From: Ignavibacteriota bacterium
GTDB taxonomy: Bacteria; Bacteroidota; Ignavibacteria; Ignavibacteriales; Melioribacteraceae
Reading direction: 5' to 3'
Length of the DNA stretch: 64,000 nt
Assembly: GCA_016708125.1 (NCBI GenBank)
Contig: JADJGF010000001.1
Location: 3,246,001-3,310,000, forward strand
Position numbers and translations under genes: made by a program. Every line of letters starts with the position of its first letter. Position 1 is the stretch's first letter. This document shows, in pieces, positions 45,010 through 54,558 of the stretch. The notes under the pieces were generated by a model. The model was not told the DNA's origin and did not search any database. It saw only the letters and a list, made by a program, of their open reading frames with translations.

Positions 45010-46247
45010 TGAAAAATAAGTCAATTATAGTTTTACTAATATTAATTTCACAAATTACATTTGCTTCCGGTGGCACAATTTACACGCGATATGGCGTTGG
45101 CGACTTATTCCATTATAACTCTGCGGGAAAATTATCACTCGGTGGAATTGGAACTGCATTAGTAAATGAGAATTTAATAAATTTGAATAATCCCTCAACT
45201 TGGAATTCAATTAATAGTACAAAGTTAGGTTTAAATATTCTCGCAAACATTTCTCAAATTGGTGATGGAAATTCCGACGCAAATTTTTCTGAAGTTAGAT
45301 TTACCGGATTTCATTTAGCATTTCCTGTTGAAAGAGATTTAGGAATTGGATTCGTATTTGGATTAACTCCATATTCAACAATTAACTATGATATTACAAA
45401 TAAATATTTAGAAGGCGAAGAAAATAGTTATACCGAAGATTTTATCGGTACCGGAGGATTATCAAAAGTATTTTTTGGATTTTCAACTCTTCTTCCATTG
45501 GATTTTTCCGTTGGAGCAACTTTTGAATATTATACCGGAAACAGTAAATATGAAACACAAATAATTTATAATGACACATCTGATTTTTCCGATTCATATT
45601 TTACATCCGAATTAAAACATAAAGGATTGGGAACAACAATAGGATTTTTAACTCCAAATATTTCATCAATTTTTGGAAGTGAAAATATCAAAAGTTTAAG
45701 ATTTGGCTTAAGTTACGAAGTTGGAAGCAAAATAAATACAGATAGTTCTTCTTACGCTACAACCACCTTGGGTAAAAAGGTATTACAAAGTAAATCGTTT
45801 AAAACAGAAATTCCATCAAAATTATCAATCGGTTTAAATTTCTCGATCGATAAATATAATTTAATTATAGATTACGTAAATCAACCTTGGTCAAAATTCA
45901 AACAAAACGATAAAATTTTTACTAATTTAAAAGACCTTAATAGATATAGTTTGGGAATTGAGTATGATAAGCAGGTCAAAAAATTTGCCACATTTTGGGA
46001 ACTAGTAAAATATAGATTTGGTTTAAGTTATGAACAAACACAATATACTTTTAAAGGTGAAGACATAAATCAATTTGGAATACATACTGGAATATCATTT
46101 CCGTTAGGATTTGAAAATTCAATAGATTTAGGTTTAATGTACGGAATTAGAGGTACAACTAATCAAAATTTACTAAAAGAAAATATTTTACAAGCAACAT
46201 TTTCTGTTAACTTTGGTGAGCTTTGGTTTGTTAGACAAGATAGATAA
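45009..46247 (+). CDS. outer-membrane beta-barrel protein, FadL/PorV-like pattern
   Basis: A 412-residue exported barrel with a signal peptide (MKNKSIIVLLILISQITFAS). The start GGTIYTRYGVGDLFHYN, followed by LGGIGTALVNENLINLNNPS, is a pattern shared by Bacteroidota-Chlorobi barrels related to the FadL/PorV superfamily. The rest alternates amphipathic strands. Its start overlaps the DUF4270 gene's stop by one base, so the lipoprotein and barrel probably work together, perhaps in transport across the outer membrane. No substrate can be read from sequence. Confidence 0.7.
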   Translation: MKNKSIIVLLILISQITFASGGTIYTRYGVGDLFHYNSAGKLSLGGIGTALVNENLINLNNPSTWNSINSTKLGLNILANISQIGDGNSDANFSEVRFTGFHLAFPVERDLGIGFVFGLTPYSTINYDITNKYLEGEENSYTEDFIGTGGLSKVFFGFSTLLPLDFSVGATFEYYTGNSKYETQIIYNDTSDFSDSYFTSELKHKGLGTTIGFLTPNISSIFGSENIKSLRFGLSYEVGSKINTDSSSYATTTLGKKVLQSKSFKTEIPSKLSIGLNFSIDKYNLIIDYVNQPWSKFKQNDKIFTNLKDLNRYSLGIEYDKQVKKFATFWELVKYRFGLSYEQTQYTFKGEDINQFGIHTGISFPLGFENSIDLGLMYGIRGTTNQNLLKENILQATFSVNFGELWFVRQDR

Positions 46248-46266
46248 TAACTAAAGGAGAATTAAA

Positions 46267-47550
46267 TTGAAATTACTTAAAACAATTACATTAACAATAA
46301 TTGCTACTATTTCTCTTCTTAACACAAATTTATCAGCAAAAAATATTTCTGATAGCGGTGATAGTATCAATGTAATGGTTGAAGCAAGTCTCTTTTTTGA
46401 AGCATACAAAATTAAGCAATATGAAATGTGGACAATAGAAAAAGGATTTAATGTAATAAATATTAAACCAGATTTTATGCCTCAATATAAAATTTATAAA
46501 AAAATGGATAAAGTAATTTTTGAAGTTTATGCAGACAGCATTACTACTGAAGAAACAAAAACATTACTTGCTGATACTGTAATATATTTATATGATAAAG
46601 CTGCTCAATATGATAAAGAAGATGCCGGATACTATCTGCTGAAAAAAGCTTATGTTTTAGATCAATGGAAAAAATCGGATCCGGAAATTTCCATTGCAGC
46701 GTATGAACAAGGATTTGCTATCGATACAGTTTATAATACAGATGAAATTTATTATGCAGATCAACTTGGAAATTTATATGTAAATAATATGAATGATAGC
46801 AATGATTATAAAATGAAGGCTTTAGATATTTATATGAAACTTGCTGATTTGGAACCGGACAATGCAGTTTGGAATAGTAAAATTACAAGATTGGCAGAAG
46901 ATCAGACTCAACTCCAAGAATTTATGAAGAAAGCTTGGTATCAGGACAAAGAGAATTCCGAAAAAGCTTGGAAATATGCAATGATATGCAAGAAGAATGA
47001 TGATTATGAAGCTTCATTAGAACCTTTAAAATTCTTAATTGAAAAAAATCCAGAAGTAATCAATTATTGGAACGAAATTGCAAGAGCATATCAAAAAAAT
47101 GATCAAGTTGATATGGCAATTAATTCATATAAAAAATTAATTGATCTACAACCTGAAAATAGAGATAGCTATTTTAACTTAGCATTGCTTTATAAAGATA
47201 TGGATCAATTATCAGTTTCAAGAAGCTATTTAGTTAAAGCTTCAAAAGCAAGTCCTGGATGGGATTATCCAACTTATATAGAAGCTGGGTTATATGAACA
47301 AGCTGCAAGAAGCTGCGGTTTTGAATTTGAAGATAAATGCGTTTACCAATTAGCCGCAGATACATATCGTCAAGTTGTTAGAATGGGCGGAGAACATGCT
47401 TCTGCAGCGGCAGAAAGAGTTAGTGCGCTTCAAAATTCAATTCCGCAAAAAGAAGATTATTTCTTTAGAAAAAAACAAAATGGTGATGTAATTAAAATTG
47501 AAGGCAGATGCTACGATTGGATAGGAAAATCAATAACCGTTTCTTTCTAA
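46267..47550 (+). CDS. exported TPR-repeat protein
   Basis: A 427-residue protein starting at TTG 46267, after the strong ribosome site AAAGGAG. It has a signal peptide (MKLLKTITLTIIATISLLNTNLSA). The body is made of helical tetratricopeptide-like repeats, clearest at SEKAWKYAMICKKNDDYEAS, INYWNEIARAYQKNDQVDMA and RDSYFNLALLYKDMDQLSVS. Such repeats mediate protein-protein contacts in the periplasm. It lies directly behind the barrel gene and 9 bases before glyA. Its partner is unknown. Confidence 0.78.
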   Translation: MKLLKTITLTIIATISLLNTNLSAKNISDSGDSINVMVEASLFFEAYKIKQYEMWTIEKGFNVINIKPDFMPQYKIYKKMDKVIFEVYADSITTEETKTLLADTVIYLYDKAAQYDKEDAGYYLLKKAYVLDQWKKSDPEISIAAYEQGFAIDTVYNTDEIYYADQLGNLYVNNMNDSNDYKMKALDIYMKLADLEPDNAVWNSKITRLAEDQTQLQEFMKKAWYQDKENSEKAWKYAMICKKNDDYEASLEPLKFLIEKNPEVINYWNEIARAYQKNDQVDMAINSYKKLIDLQPENRDSYFNLALLYKDMDQLSVSRSYLVKASKASPGWDYPTYIEAGLYEQAARSCGFEFEDKCVYQLAADTYRQVVRMGGEHASAAAERVSALQNSIPQKEDYFFRKKQNGDVIKIEGRCYDWIGKSITVSF

Positions 47551-47559
47551 GGAAAATTT

Positions 47560-48858
47560 ATGTATCAATATTTAGCGAATGATAAAGAAATTGCCGATGT
47601 TTTAAAATTAGAAATTTCACGTCAATCAGATTATCTTGAACTTATCGCATCCGAAAATTTTGTGAGTCCAGCCGTCTTATCTGCGGCTGGTTCTATTTTA
47701 ACAAATAAATATGCAGAAGGTTATCCGGGCAGAAGATATTACGGCGGTTGTGAATATGTTGATATGGCCGAAGAAATTGCTATCAATAGAATAAAAAAAA
47801 TATTCAATGCGGAATATGCAAATGTACAGCCGCACAGCGGATCCCAAGCAAATATGGCTGTATTTATGACTTTACTCAAACCCGGCGATACTTTTCTTGG
47901 TTTGGATTTGGCTCATGGCGGACATTTAACTCACGGTTCTCCAGTTAACTTTTCCGGAAAAATTTATAAAGCGATTGGATATTCACTAAATAAAGAGACT
48001 GAAGAATTAGATTATAATGTTATTGAAAATTTGGCGATGAAAGAAAAACCAAAATTAATTATAACCGGAGCAAGTGCATATTCGCGAGAATGGGATTATG
48101 CAAAGTTTAGAGAAATTGCGGATAAAGTTGGCGCATTTTTAATGTGCGATATGGCTCATCCGGCTGGACTGATTGCAAAAAATTTATTAAACAATCCGTT
48201 ACCTTATTGTGATGTTGTTACTTCTACTACACACAAAACTTTACGAGGTCCAAGAGGCGGAATTATTTTAATCGGAAAAGATTCTGAAAATAAATTGGGA
48301 ATCAAAACTCTTAAGGATGATCGATTAAAATTAATGTCTGAATTATTTGACAGCACAGTTATGCCGGGAATTCAAGGCGGACCATTAATGCATATAATAA
48401 TGGCAAAAGCTGTTGCATTCGGGGAGATTCTTCAAGATTCATTTCAAACTTATGCTGAACAAGTTATAAAAAATGCAAAAGTTTTAGCTGATAGTTTAGT
48501 TCAGAAAGGATATAAAATTGTTTCCGGCGGAACTTCAAATCACTTAATGCTTGTTGATTTATCTAATAAAAATGTTTCCGGCAAAAAAGCTGAAATTGCT
48601 TTAGAGAAAGCCGGAATTACTGTAAATAAAAATATGGTCCCGTTTGATACAAAAAGTCCGTTTGTAACAAGTGGAATTAGAATCGGAACTCCGGCAGCAA
48701 CTACACGCGGAATGAAAGAATCGGAAATGAAAATTATCGCTGATATAATTGATAGAGCAATTACAAATTTTGAGAATGAAGAAAAACTTGTTGATCTAAA
48801 ACCGGAAGTAAAAAAATTATGTTCAAAATTTCCGCTTTATTCAGAATTTAGAAATTAA
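47560..48858 (+). CDS. glyA: serine hydroxymethyltransferase
   Basis: A 432-residue PLP enzyme that interconverts serine and glycine and feeds one-carbon units to tetrahydrofolate. The PLP lysine is K226 in TSTTHKTLRGPRGG. SENFVSPAVLSAAGSILTNK, EGYPGRRYYGGCEYVD and VQPHSGSQANMAVF are all standard. Length is normal. Ribosome site AAGGAAAA precedes the ATG. Confidence 0.97.
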   Translation: MYQYLANDKEIADVLKLEISRQSDYLELIASENFVSPAVLSAAGSILTNKYAEGYPGRRYYGGCEYVDMAEEIAINRIKKIFNAEYANVQPHSGSQANMAVFMTLLKPGDTFLGLDLAHGGHLTHGSPVNFSGKIYKAIGYSLNKETEELDYNVIENLAMKEKPKLIITGASAYSREWDYAKFREIADKVGAFLMCDMAHPAGLIAKNLLNNPLPYCDVVTSTTHKTLRGPRGGIILIGKDSENKLGIKTLKDDRLKLMSELFDSTVMPGIQGGPLMHIIMAKAVAFGEILQDSFQTYAEQVIKNAKVLADSLVQKGYKIVSGGTSNHLMLVDLSNKNVSGKKAEIALEKAGITVNKNMVPFDTKSPFVTSGIRIGTPAATTRGMKESEMKIIADIIDRAITNFENEEKLVDLKPEVKKLCSKFPLYSEFRN

Positions 48859-48867
48859 TAATTCTTT

Positions 48868-49629
48868 GTGAAAAGTATAGAAACTCCAGCTGACGAAATT
48901 ATTGAAGAAGAAGGAGAAATGTCCTTTCTTGAACACCTTGAGGAATTAAGGTGGCGAATTCTTTATCTTTTAATTGGCGTAACTTTAGGTACAATTTTAT
49001 CATGGATTTTTATCGATTTTTTAATTGATAGCGTTTTACTCATTCCCGCCAAAAAAGCCAATTTAAATCTTCAAAATTTAAAGCCTTTCGGACAATTATT
49101 TATTTATTTTCAAGTTGCAGTTATTGGTGGATTTATTCTAAGTGTTCCAAATGTTTTTTATCAACTTTGGAAATTTATTTCTCCCGCACTAAAAAAAAAT
49201 GAACGTAAATATGTTTCGCTAATTGTAATTTTTTCTTCACTTTGTTTTTTAGCGGGAATTACTTTTGCGTATTTTGTAATGCTTCCTTTAACTTTAACTT
49301 TTGCCGGTCAATTTGGAACAACATCAATAGAAAATAATTTTGCAATCGATGAATATTTTTCAATAATAATTAGCGTTATGTTAGCTTCCGGCGTTATTTT
49401 TGAATTACCAATGTTATCATTTTTCCTAACTAAATTAGGAATTCTAACTCCAAAGTTTATGCGAAAATATAGAAAACATTCGGTTGTAGGAATTTTAATT
49501 GTTGCCGCAATTTTAACTCCCGGAACAGATCCGGTTGCACAAATACTTTTAGCAATCCCTTTGTTTTTATTATATGAAATAAGTATATTCGTTTCAAAAT
49601 TTTCAATGAAAAATAATATTGAAACCTAA
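48868..49629 (+). CDS. tatC: Sec-independent translocase subunit TatC
   Basis: A 253-residue inner-membrane protein with six helices, the twin-arginine signal receptor. The hallmark MSFLEHLEELRWRILY follows an acidic N-terminal extension starting at GTG 48868; ATG 48919 would also give a complete TatC. The FQVAVIGGFILSVPNVFYQLW and LPMLSFFLTKLGI segments are typical. It overlaps the prenyl synthase by 11 bases. Nearby Tat-type substrates include ActB, the small ORF at 51332 and the GH36 enzyme. Confidence 0.95.
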   Translation: MKSIETPADEIIEEEGEMSFLEHLEELRWRILYLLIGVTLGTILSWIFIDFLIDSVLLIPAKKANLNLQNLKPFGQLFIYFQVAVIGGFILSVPNVFYQLWKFISPALKKNERKYVSLIVIFSSLCFLAGITFAYFVMLPLTLTFAGQFGTTSIENNFAIDEYFSIIISVMLASGVIFELPMLSFFLTKLGILTPKFMRKYRKHSVVGILIVAAILTPGTDPVAQILLAIPLFLLYEISIFVSKFSMKNNIET

Positions 49630-50596
49630 TCTTTCCGAAATAAGCAAACCAATTCTAAATGAATTAGAAGACTTTAATCTACTCTTTAAAAAATCTCTAA
49701 AATCTGAAGTTGGAATTGTTGATTTAGTTACCAAATATATTCTGAAGCAAAAAGGTAAAAAAATTCGACCAATACTTGTTTTGCTTTCTGCCAAAGTAAT
49801 TGGAGATGTAAATCAAAAAAGTTTAAGAGGCGCAATTCTTGTTGAACTTTTACATACGGCAACTTTAGTTCATGATGATGTTGTTGACGGAGCAGAAAAA
49901 AGACGCGGACTTCCATCAATAAATGCAGTTTGGAAAAACAAAGTTGCAGTTTTAATGGGCGATTATTTGCTTTCAAGAGGTTTATTAATTTCTTTAGATA
50001 GTGATGATTTTGATTTGCTTAAAATAATTACAAAAGCTGTAAAGAGAATGTCGGAAGGTGAATTACTTCAAATAAGAAAAACACATAAACTTGATATTGA
50101 TGAAGAAACTTACTTTAGAATAATTTCAGATAAAACTGCATCGCTGCTTTCAACATGCTGTGAAATTGGCGCTGCAAGCTCAACAAATAATGATTTATAC
50201 ATTTCTGCTTTGAGAAACTACGGCGAAAATTTAGGAAAAGCATTTCAAATTGTTGACGATATTTTAGACTATATCGGAACTTCTTCTATAATCGGAAAAC
50301 CACTTGGAGCTGATATTCGAGACAAAAAAATTACACTTCCATTAATTCATTCACTTAGAACTGCATCAAAAAGTGAATCATCCGCAGTTATTAAACTTAT
50401 CAAAAATGTAAAAACCAAAAATAATATAAATGAAATACTGGATTTTGTTAATAAGTATAAAGGAATTGAATATTCCTACAATATTGCAAAATCATTTATT
50501 TCCGAAGCAAAAGAATCTTTAAAAGTATTTGACGAATCTGAAAGTAAAAAATCTTTAGAATTACTTTTAGATTTTGTACTTGAAAGAAAAAAATAA
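49619..50596 (+). CDS. trans-polyprenyl diphosphate synthase (second copy, quinone side-chain type)
   Basis: A 325-residue polyprenyl synthetase starting at TTG 49619, inside the end of tatC. It has GKKIRPILVLLSAK, the first Asp-rich motif HDDVVDGAEKRRGLPSIN and the second DDILDYIG. Small residues before the first motif (ELLHTATLVHDDVVD) resemble long-chain octaprenyl/heptaprenyl synthases that make menaquinone side chains. This fits its position just upstream of the quinol-oxidising ACIII genes. Chain length remains inferred. Confidence 0.9.
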   Translation: MKPNLSEISKPILNELEDFNLLFKKSLKSEVGIVDLVTKYILKQKGKKIRPILVLLSAKVIGDVNQKSLRGAILVELLHTATLVHDDVVDGAEKRRGLPSINAVWKNKVAVLMGDYLLSRGLLISLDSDDFDLLKIITKAVKRMSEGELLQIRKTHKLDIDEETYFRIISDKTASLLSTCCEIGAASSTNNDLYISALRNYGENLGKAFQIVDDILDYIGTSSIIGKPLGADIRDKKITLPLIHSLRTASKSESSAVIKLIKNVKTKNNINEILDFVNKYKGIEYSYNIAKSFISEAKESLKVFDESESKKSLELLLDFVLERKK

Positions 50597-50749
50597 TTTT
50601 ATAGTATAAAAGTTTATTATTTTTTTTGGTAATTTATATCAGATTTTTTATCTTAAAAAAGTATTTTTTCTAAAATATTATAGTTTGTTTGTTCCATCGA
50701 TCTTTAAGTTGCTTCTGATTTTAGATATAGTTAAACATTTAGGTAATAA

Positions 50750-51319
50750 ATGAAAAAATCTTTTCTTGATTATACTCTTAAGGTTAGATTACCGCTTACC
50801 TTATTTGTTGCATTGGTTTCCTTTTTAATCACATTTTATGTTTCAAGACCAGAAAGAGATGGGATTGGTTATCAGCCAACACAACCAATTGCATATTCAC
50901 ATAAACTGCATGCCGGTCAAATGAAAATTGATTGTCAATATTGCCACACCGGAGTTACAAAAGGAAGACATGCATTAGTTCCATCGGCTAATATTTGTAT
51001 GAACTGCCATACTTTAGCAAGAAATAAACAACCGGAAATTATTAAACTTGCAAAATATTATAATGAAAATACTCCAATTCCTTGGAAGAGAATTCACAAA
51101 GTTCCGGAATACGCTTACTTCAATCATTCGGTTCATGTTAATAAAGGAATGAAATGCGAAACTTGCCACGGCAATATTGCCGATATGGAAGTTGTAAGTC
51201 AAATGAAAGGTTGGACAATGACGGCTTGTATTGATTGCCATAGAAATCCCGAAAAACAATTACCATATTTAGAAAATGTAAAACAAGGTCCAACAAATTG
51301 CGCGGCTTGTCATAGATAA
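50750..51319 (+). CDS. actA: ACIII subunit ActA, pentahaem cytochrome c
   Basis: A 189-residue periplasmic cytochrome held by one N-terminal membrane helix (LRLPLTLFVALVSFLITFYV region). It carries exactly five CxxCH haem sites: CQYCH (from C62), CMNCH, CETCH, CIDCH and CAACH. Five haems, the position directly before ActB and the motif YSHKLHAGQMKIDCQYCHTG match ActA of Alternative Complex III. ACIII replaces cytochrome bc1 in passing electrons from menaquinol to cytochrome c. A 153-base AT-rich leader precedes it. Confidence 0.93.
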   Translation: MKKSFLDYTLKVRLPLTLFVALVSFLITFYVSRPERDGIGYQPTQPIAYSHKLHAGQMKIDCQYCHTGVTKGRHALVPSANICMNCHTLARNKQPEIIKLAKYYNENTPIPWKRIHKVPEYAYFNHSVHVNKGMKCETCHGNIADMEVVSQMKGWTMTACIDCHRNPEKQLPYLENVKQGPTNCAACHR

Positions 51320-51331
51320 AGGATTAAGAAA

Positions 51332-51499
51332 ATGTCATCAATAAATAGAAGAAAATTTTTTAATAAAATATCATTAAGTGCAATCGGAACTTTATTTTTA
51401 AGTTCGTTTCCGTTAAACATTTTTGGCACAGAAAAGAAAAAAAGTTTTAAAAACATAAAAGTTAAAATTCACCCAGATTCAGTAAAGAGAAATAAATAG
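51332..51499 (+). CDS. 55-residue Tat-signal-like small protein within the ACIII operon
   Basis: A short open frame between actA and actB: ATG 51332, TAG 51497-51499, 12-base gaps on both sides, and a good ribosome site (AAAGGATTAAGAA). It begins MSSINRRKFFNKISLSAIGT, a twin-arginine motif followed by a hydrophobic stretch, and ends with a basic tail containing VKIHPDSVKRNK. The frame is not a shadow of another gene. It looks like an exported or membrane-tethered small subunit or assembly factor of ACIII. I do not recognise a family. Confidence 0.7.
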   Translation: MSSINRRKFFNKISLSAIGTLFLSSFPLNIFGTEKKKSFKNIKVKIHPDSVKRNK

Positions 51500-51510
51500 G
51501 ATTTTGTAAA

Positions 51511-54500
51511 ATGTCGAATAAAATCGGAACGAATAATATCTGGAAAAGTATTAAAGAATTTGAAAACGATCCTAAAATTCTGGAAGATAAGTTGCATGAG
51601 TTCAAATCCGGAGTAACAGATGATTTTGATCCGGAAAATATGTCAACATTTTCACGAAGAAAATTTTTGGCTGTCCTAGCTGCTTCAACGGCTTATGTTA
51701 CAACTGCTTGCACTAATTATAGAGATAAAGGTGAAATTGTTCCTTATGTAAAACGACCCGAAGAAATTTTGCCCGGTAAACCAACTTATTATGCTTCAAC
51801 TTTTTCTGAGGATGGTTTGAGTTACGGAATTTTAGTAAAAACAAGAGAAGGCAGACCAATTAAAATTGAAGGAAATCCCGATGATCCAATAAACAAGGGA
51901 AAAATTCCATCAAAAGTTCATGCAAGTATTTTAAATCTTTATGATCCGGATAGATTACAATTTCCTACAAAAGCAAAAGTTAAAACTACATGGAAAAATA
52001 TTAGTGAAGATTTGATCAAAATTTTAAATGATACAAATTCCGCAAATAAGGAAATTGCAATTTTCGCAAATCCGATTACGTCACCAACAACACAAAAAGT
52101 TTTAAATGATTTTAAAATAAAATTTCCAACTACAAAAATTTATACAACTCAACTTGCAAATAATAATAACAAAATTTCTGCATGGAAAAAAAGTTATGGA
52201 CAAAATATTATTCCATCAATAAAATGGGATAAAGCAAAAATAATTGTTGCTCTCGAATCTGACTTTTTAGGCAAAGAAGGAAATACTGTTGAAAATAGAA
52301 TTAAATATTCCGATGCAAGAGATATTGTTAAAACAAAAGAATTGAATAAACTTTATTCGGTTGAAGGTGCAATGTCTTTAACCGGAATGAATGCCGATGT
52401 AAGATTTAGATTAAACCCAATAATGCAATTTGATTTTTTACTCAGTTTGATTAATGAATTGATAAAAGTTGGCGCAGTTAATTCTGATGAAATTTCGAGC
52501 AGCATTTTATCATCAGTAAATAATTTCTCACTTCAAAAGTTTGCTGAGAAAAGCGGATTAAGTTTACAAAAATTAAAATTACTTGTAAGCGATTTAAAAG
52601 AAAATAAATCCAATTCAATTTTGTTTGCCGGAGATGTATTAAATTCTGAAGTTCATTTTTTAGTTAATTTAATAAATGAGCTTTTAGGAAATCAAAATTT
52701 ATATGATTTTGAAAACGGATTTCTTGTAGATTCTGAATTAACAACTTCAGCAGAATTAAAGAATTTTATTGATAATGGTAAGAAAGGAAATATTGGAGCA
52801 ATAATTTCGTTTGATGCAAATCCAATTTATGAATTACCAAAATCTTTTGGAGTTCAAGAAATTTTTAATAATTCGAAAACAACAATTTGCATTTCAGAAG
52901 TTCCAAATGAAACTTCAGAAATTTCCAAATATGTTCTTCCCATAAATAATTATTTAGAATCTTGGGGCGATCATAAAACAAGAAACGGACATTTAACTTT
53001 TCAGCAGCCGGTGATTTCTCCACTATTTGATACAAAACAAAAAGAAGAAATTTTACTTACTTTACTTGGAAATGAAAATCCAAATTATCATCAATATTTG
53101 ATGAATGAAATTAACACAAATGTTTATGCAGTTAGTAATTCTGCCGCTGATTTTAATACTTATTGGCTTACTGCTTTGCATGATGGAATTTTGAAAGTCT
53201 CAAATATTTCTGAATCGTATAAAAAAATTGATCAAAGTTTTTATAAAGAATCAAATATTAAAACTGATCAAATTACAATTTTACTTCAGAATAATTATAG
53301 CATTGGAACCGGAAAATATTCAAATAATGGCTGGCTTCAAGAACTTCCTCATCCCGTTACAAAAGTTACTTGGGATAATTTTGCGGCAATTTCTCCGGCA
53401 ACTGCAGAAAAATTAAATGTAACTTATGATGATGTAATAGAAATAAATTTAAATAGTAAAAAAATAAATTTACCGGCTTTTATTCAGCCCGGAATGGCTG
53501 ACGATATTGCCGTTATTGAGCTTGGTTACGGGCGCAAATTCAGTGGTGAAGTTGCAAATGAAGTTGGCGTAAATGTGTATGAATTTTTATCAGTAGAAAA
53601 TCTTTCAAATTATATTTTTAGCGGTGCGCAAATTTCTAAAACCGGAGAAACGTATAAACTTGCATCTACTCAAGAACATCATTCGTTAAATGATGAATCT
53701 GTAAAAGATTTTCATAAAATTAGAAATATAATTCAAGAAGGAACTTTAGAAGAATATAAAAAGAATCCTAATTTTCTTAAAGAACACAAACATGAAATTT
53801 TCAGTATTACAAAATCTCATGAATATAAAAATGAAAAATGGGCTATGAGCATTGACCTAAACAAATGTTTGGGATGTTCAGAATGTGTTAGCTCTTGTAA
53901 TGTTGAAAACAATGTTCCGGTTGTTGGAAAAGATCAAGTTTCGCGCGGAAGAGAAATGCATTGGATTAGAATTGATCGATATTACAGCGGAACTCCGGAA
54001 GAACCAATTGTAAGTAATCAGCCAATGCTTTGCCAGCATTGCGATAATGCGCCATGCGAAAATGTTTGTCCGGTAAATGCAACAAATCATAGCCCGGATG
54101 GATTAAATCAAATGGCATATAATAGATGTGTTGGAACAAGATATTGCGCAAATAACTGTCCGTATAAAGTAAGAAGATTTAATTTCTATAATTTTAGAGA
54201 TAATTTTGCAGACGCTCATTATGATAACGAACTTACTTATTTGGTTAATAATCCGGAAGTTACGGTAAGATCACGCGGCGTAATTGAGAAATGTTCATTC
54301 TGCGTTCAAAATATTATGCTTGTTCGAGAAAATGCAATTAGAGAAAATAGAGCAATTAATCCAAATGAAGTTAAAACAGCTTGCCAAACTGCATGTCCGG
54401 CAAATGCAATTGAATTTGGCGATACAAATAATAAAGAATCGTTTGTTAATAAATTTAGAGAACATGAATTAAGTTATCATGTTTTGGAAGAATTAAATAT

Positions 54501-54558
54501 AGTTCCAAATGTAACTTACATTGCAAAAATTAGAAATACTCATTCGGAGGATGTTTAG
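51511..54558 (+). CDS. actB: ACIII subunit ActB, molybdopterin-like and FeS protein
   Basis: A 1015-residue periplasmic-side subunit. It has a Tat-variant signal with R49-R50 (FSRRKFLAVLAAST) and C67 as possible lipid anchor. The long first part (~70-770) is a molybdopterin oxidoreductase-type domain, which in ACIII has lost its cofactor. The last ~200 residues are a ferredoxin domain with four Cys clusters: CLGCSECVSSC, CQHCDNAPCENVCP, CVGTRYCANNCP and CSFCVQNI...CQTACP. In ACIII this holds three 4Fe-4S and one 3Fe-4S centre. Its last base overlaps the actC start. Confidence 0.94.
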   Translation: MSNKIGTNNIWKSIKEFENDPKILEDKLHEFKSGVTDDFDPENMSTFSRRKFLAVLAASTAYVTTACTNYRDKGEIVPYVKRPEEILPGKPTYYASTFSEDGLSYGILVKTREGRPIKIEGNPDDPINKGKIPSKVHASILNLYDPDRLQFPTKAKVKTTWKNISEDLIKILNDTNSANKEIAIFANPITSPTTQKVLNDFKIKFPTTKIYTTQLANNNNKISAWKKSYGQNIIPSIKWDKAKIIVALESDFLGKEGNTVENRIKYSDARDIVKTKELNKLYSVEGAMSLTGMNADVRFRLNPIMQFDFLLSLINELIKVGAVNSDEISSSILSSVNNFSLQKFAEKSGLSLQKLKLLVSDLKENKSNSILFAGDVLNSEVHFLVNLINELLGNQNLYDFENGFLVDSELTTSAELKNFIDNGKKGNIGAIISFDANPIYELPKSFGVQEIFNNSKTTICISEVPNETSEISKYVLPINNYLESWGDHKTRNGHLTFQQPVISPLFDTKQKEEILLTLLGNENPNYHQYLMNEINTNVYAVSNSAADFNTYWLTALHDGILKVSNISESYKKIDQSFYKESNIKTDQITILLQNNYSIGTGKYSNNGWLQELPHPVTKVTWDNFAAISPATAEKLNVTYDDVIEINLNSKKINLPAFIQPGMADDIAVIELGYGRKFSGEVANEVGVNVYEFLSVENLSNYIFSGAQISKTGETYKLASTQEHHSLNDESVKDFHKIRNIIQEGTLEEYKKNPNFLKEHKHEIFSITKSHEYKNEKWAMSIDLNKCLGCSECVSSCNVENNVPVVGKDQVSRGREMHWIRIDRYYSGTPEEPIVSNQPMLCQHCDNAPCENVCPVNATNHSPDGLNQMAYNRCVGTRYCANNCPYKVRRFNFYNFRDNFADAHYDNELTYLVNNPEVTVRSRGVIEKCSFCVQNIMLVRENAIRENRAINPNEVKTACQTACPANAIEFGDTNNKESFVNKFREHELSYHVLEELNIVPNVTYIAKIRNTHSEDV

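Noticed and set aside
50597..50749. Promoter for the ACIII operon
   Set aside because: The 153-base leader has several partial TTTG and TAnnTTTG matches at poor spacing. None stands out enough to call.
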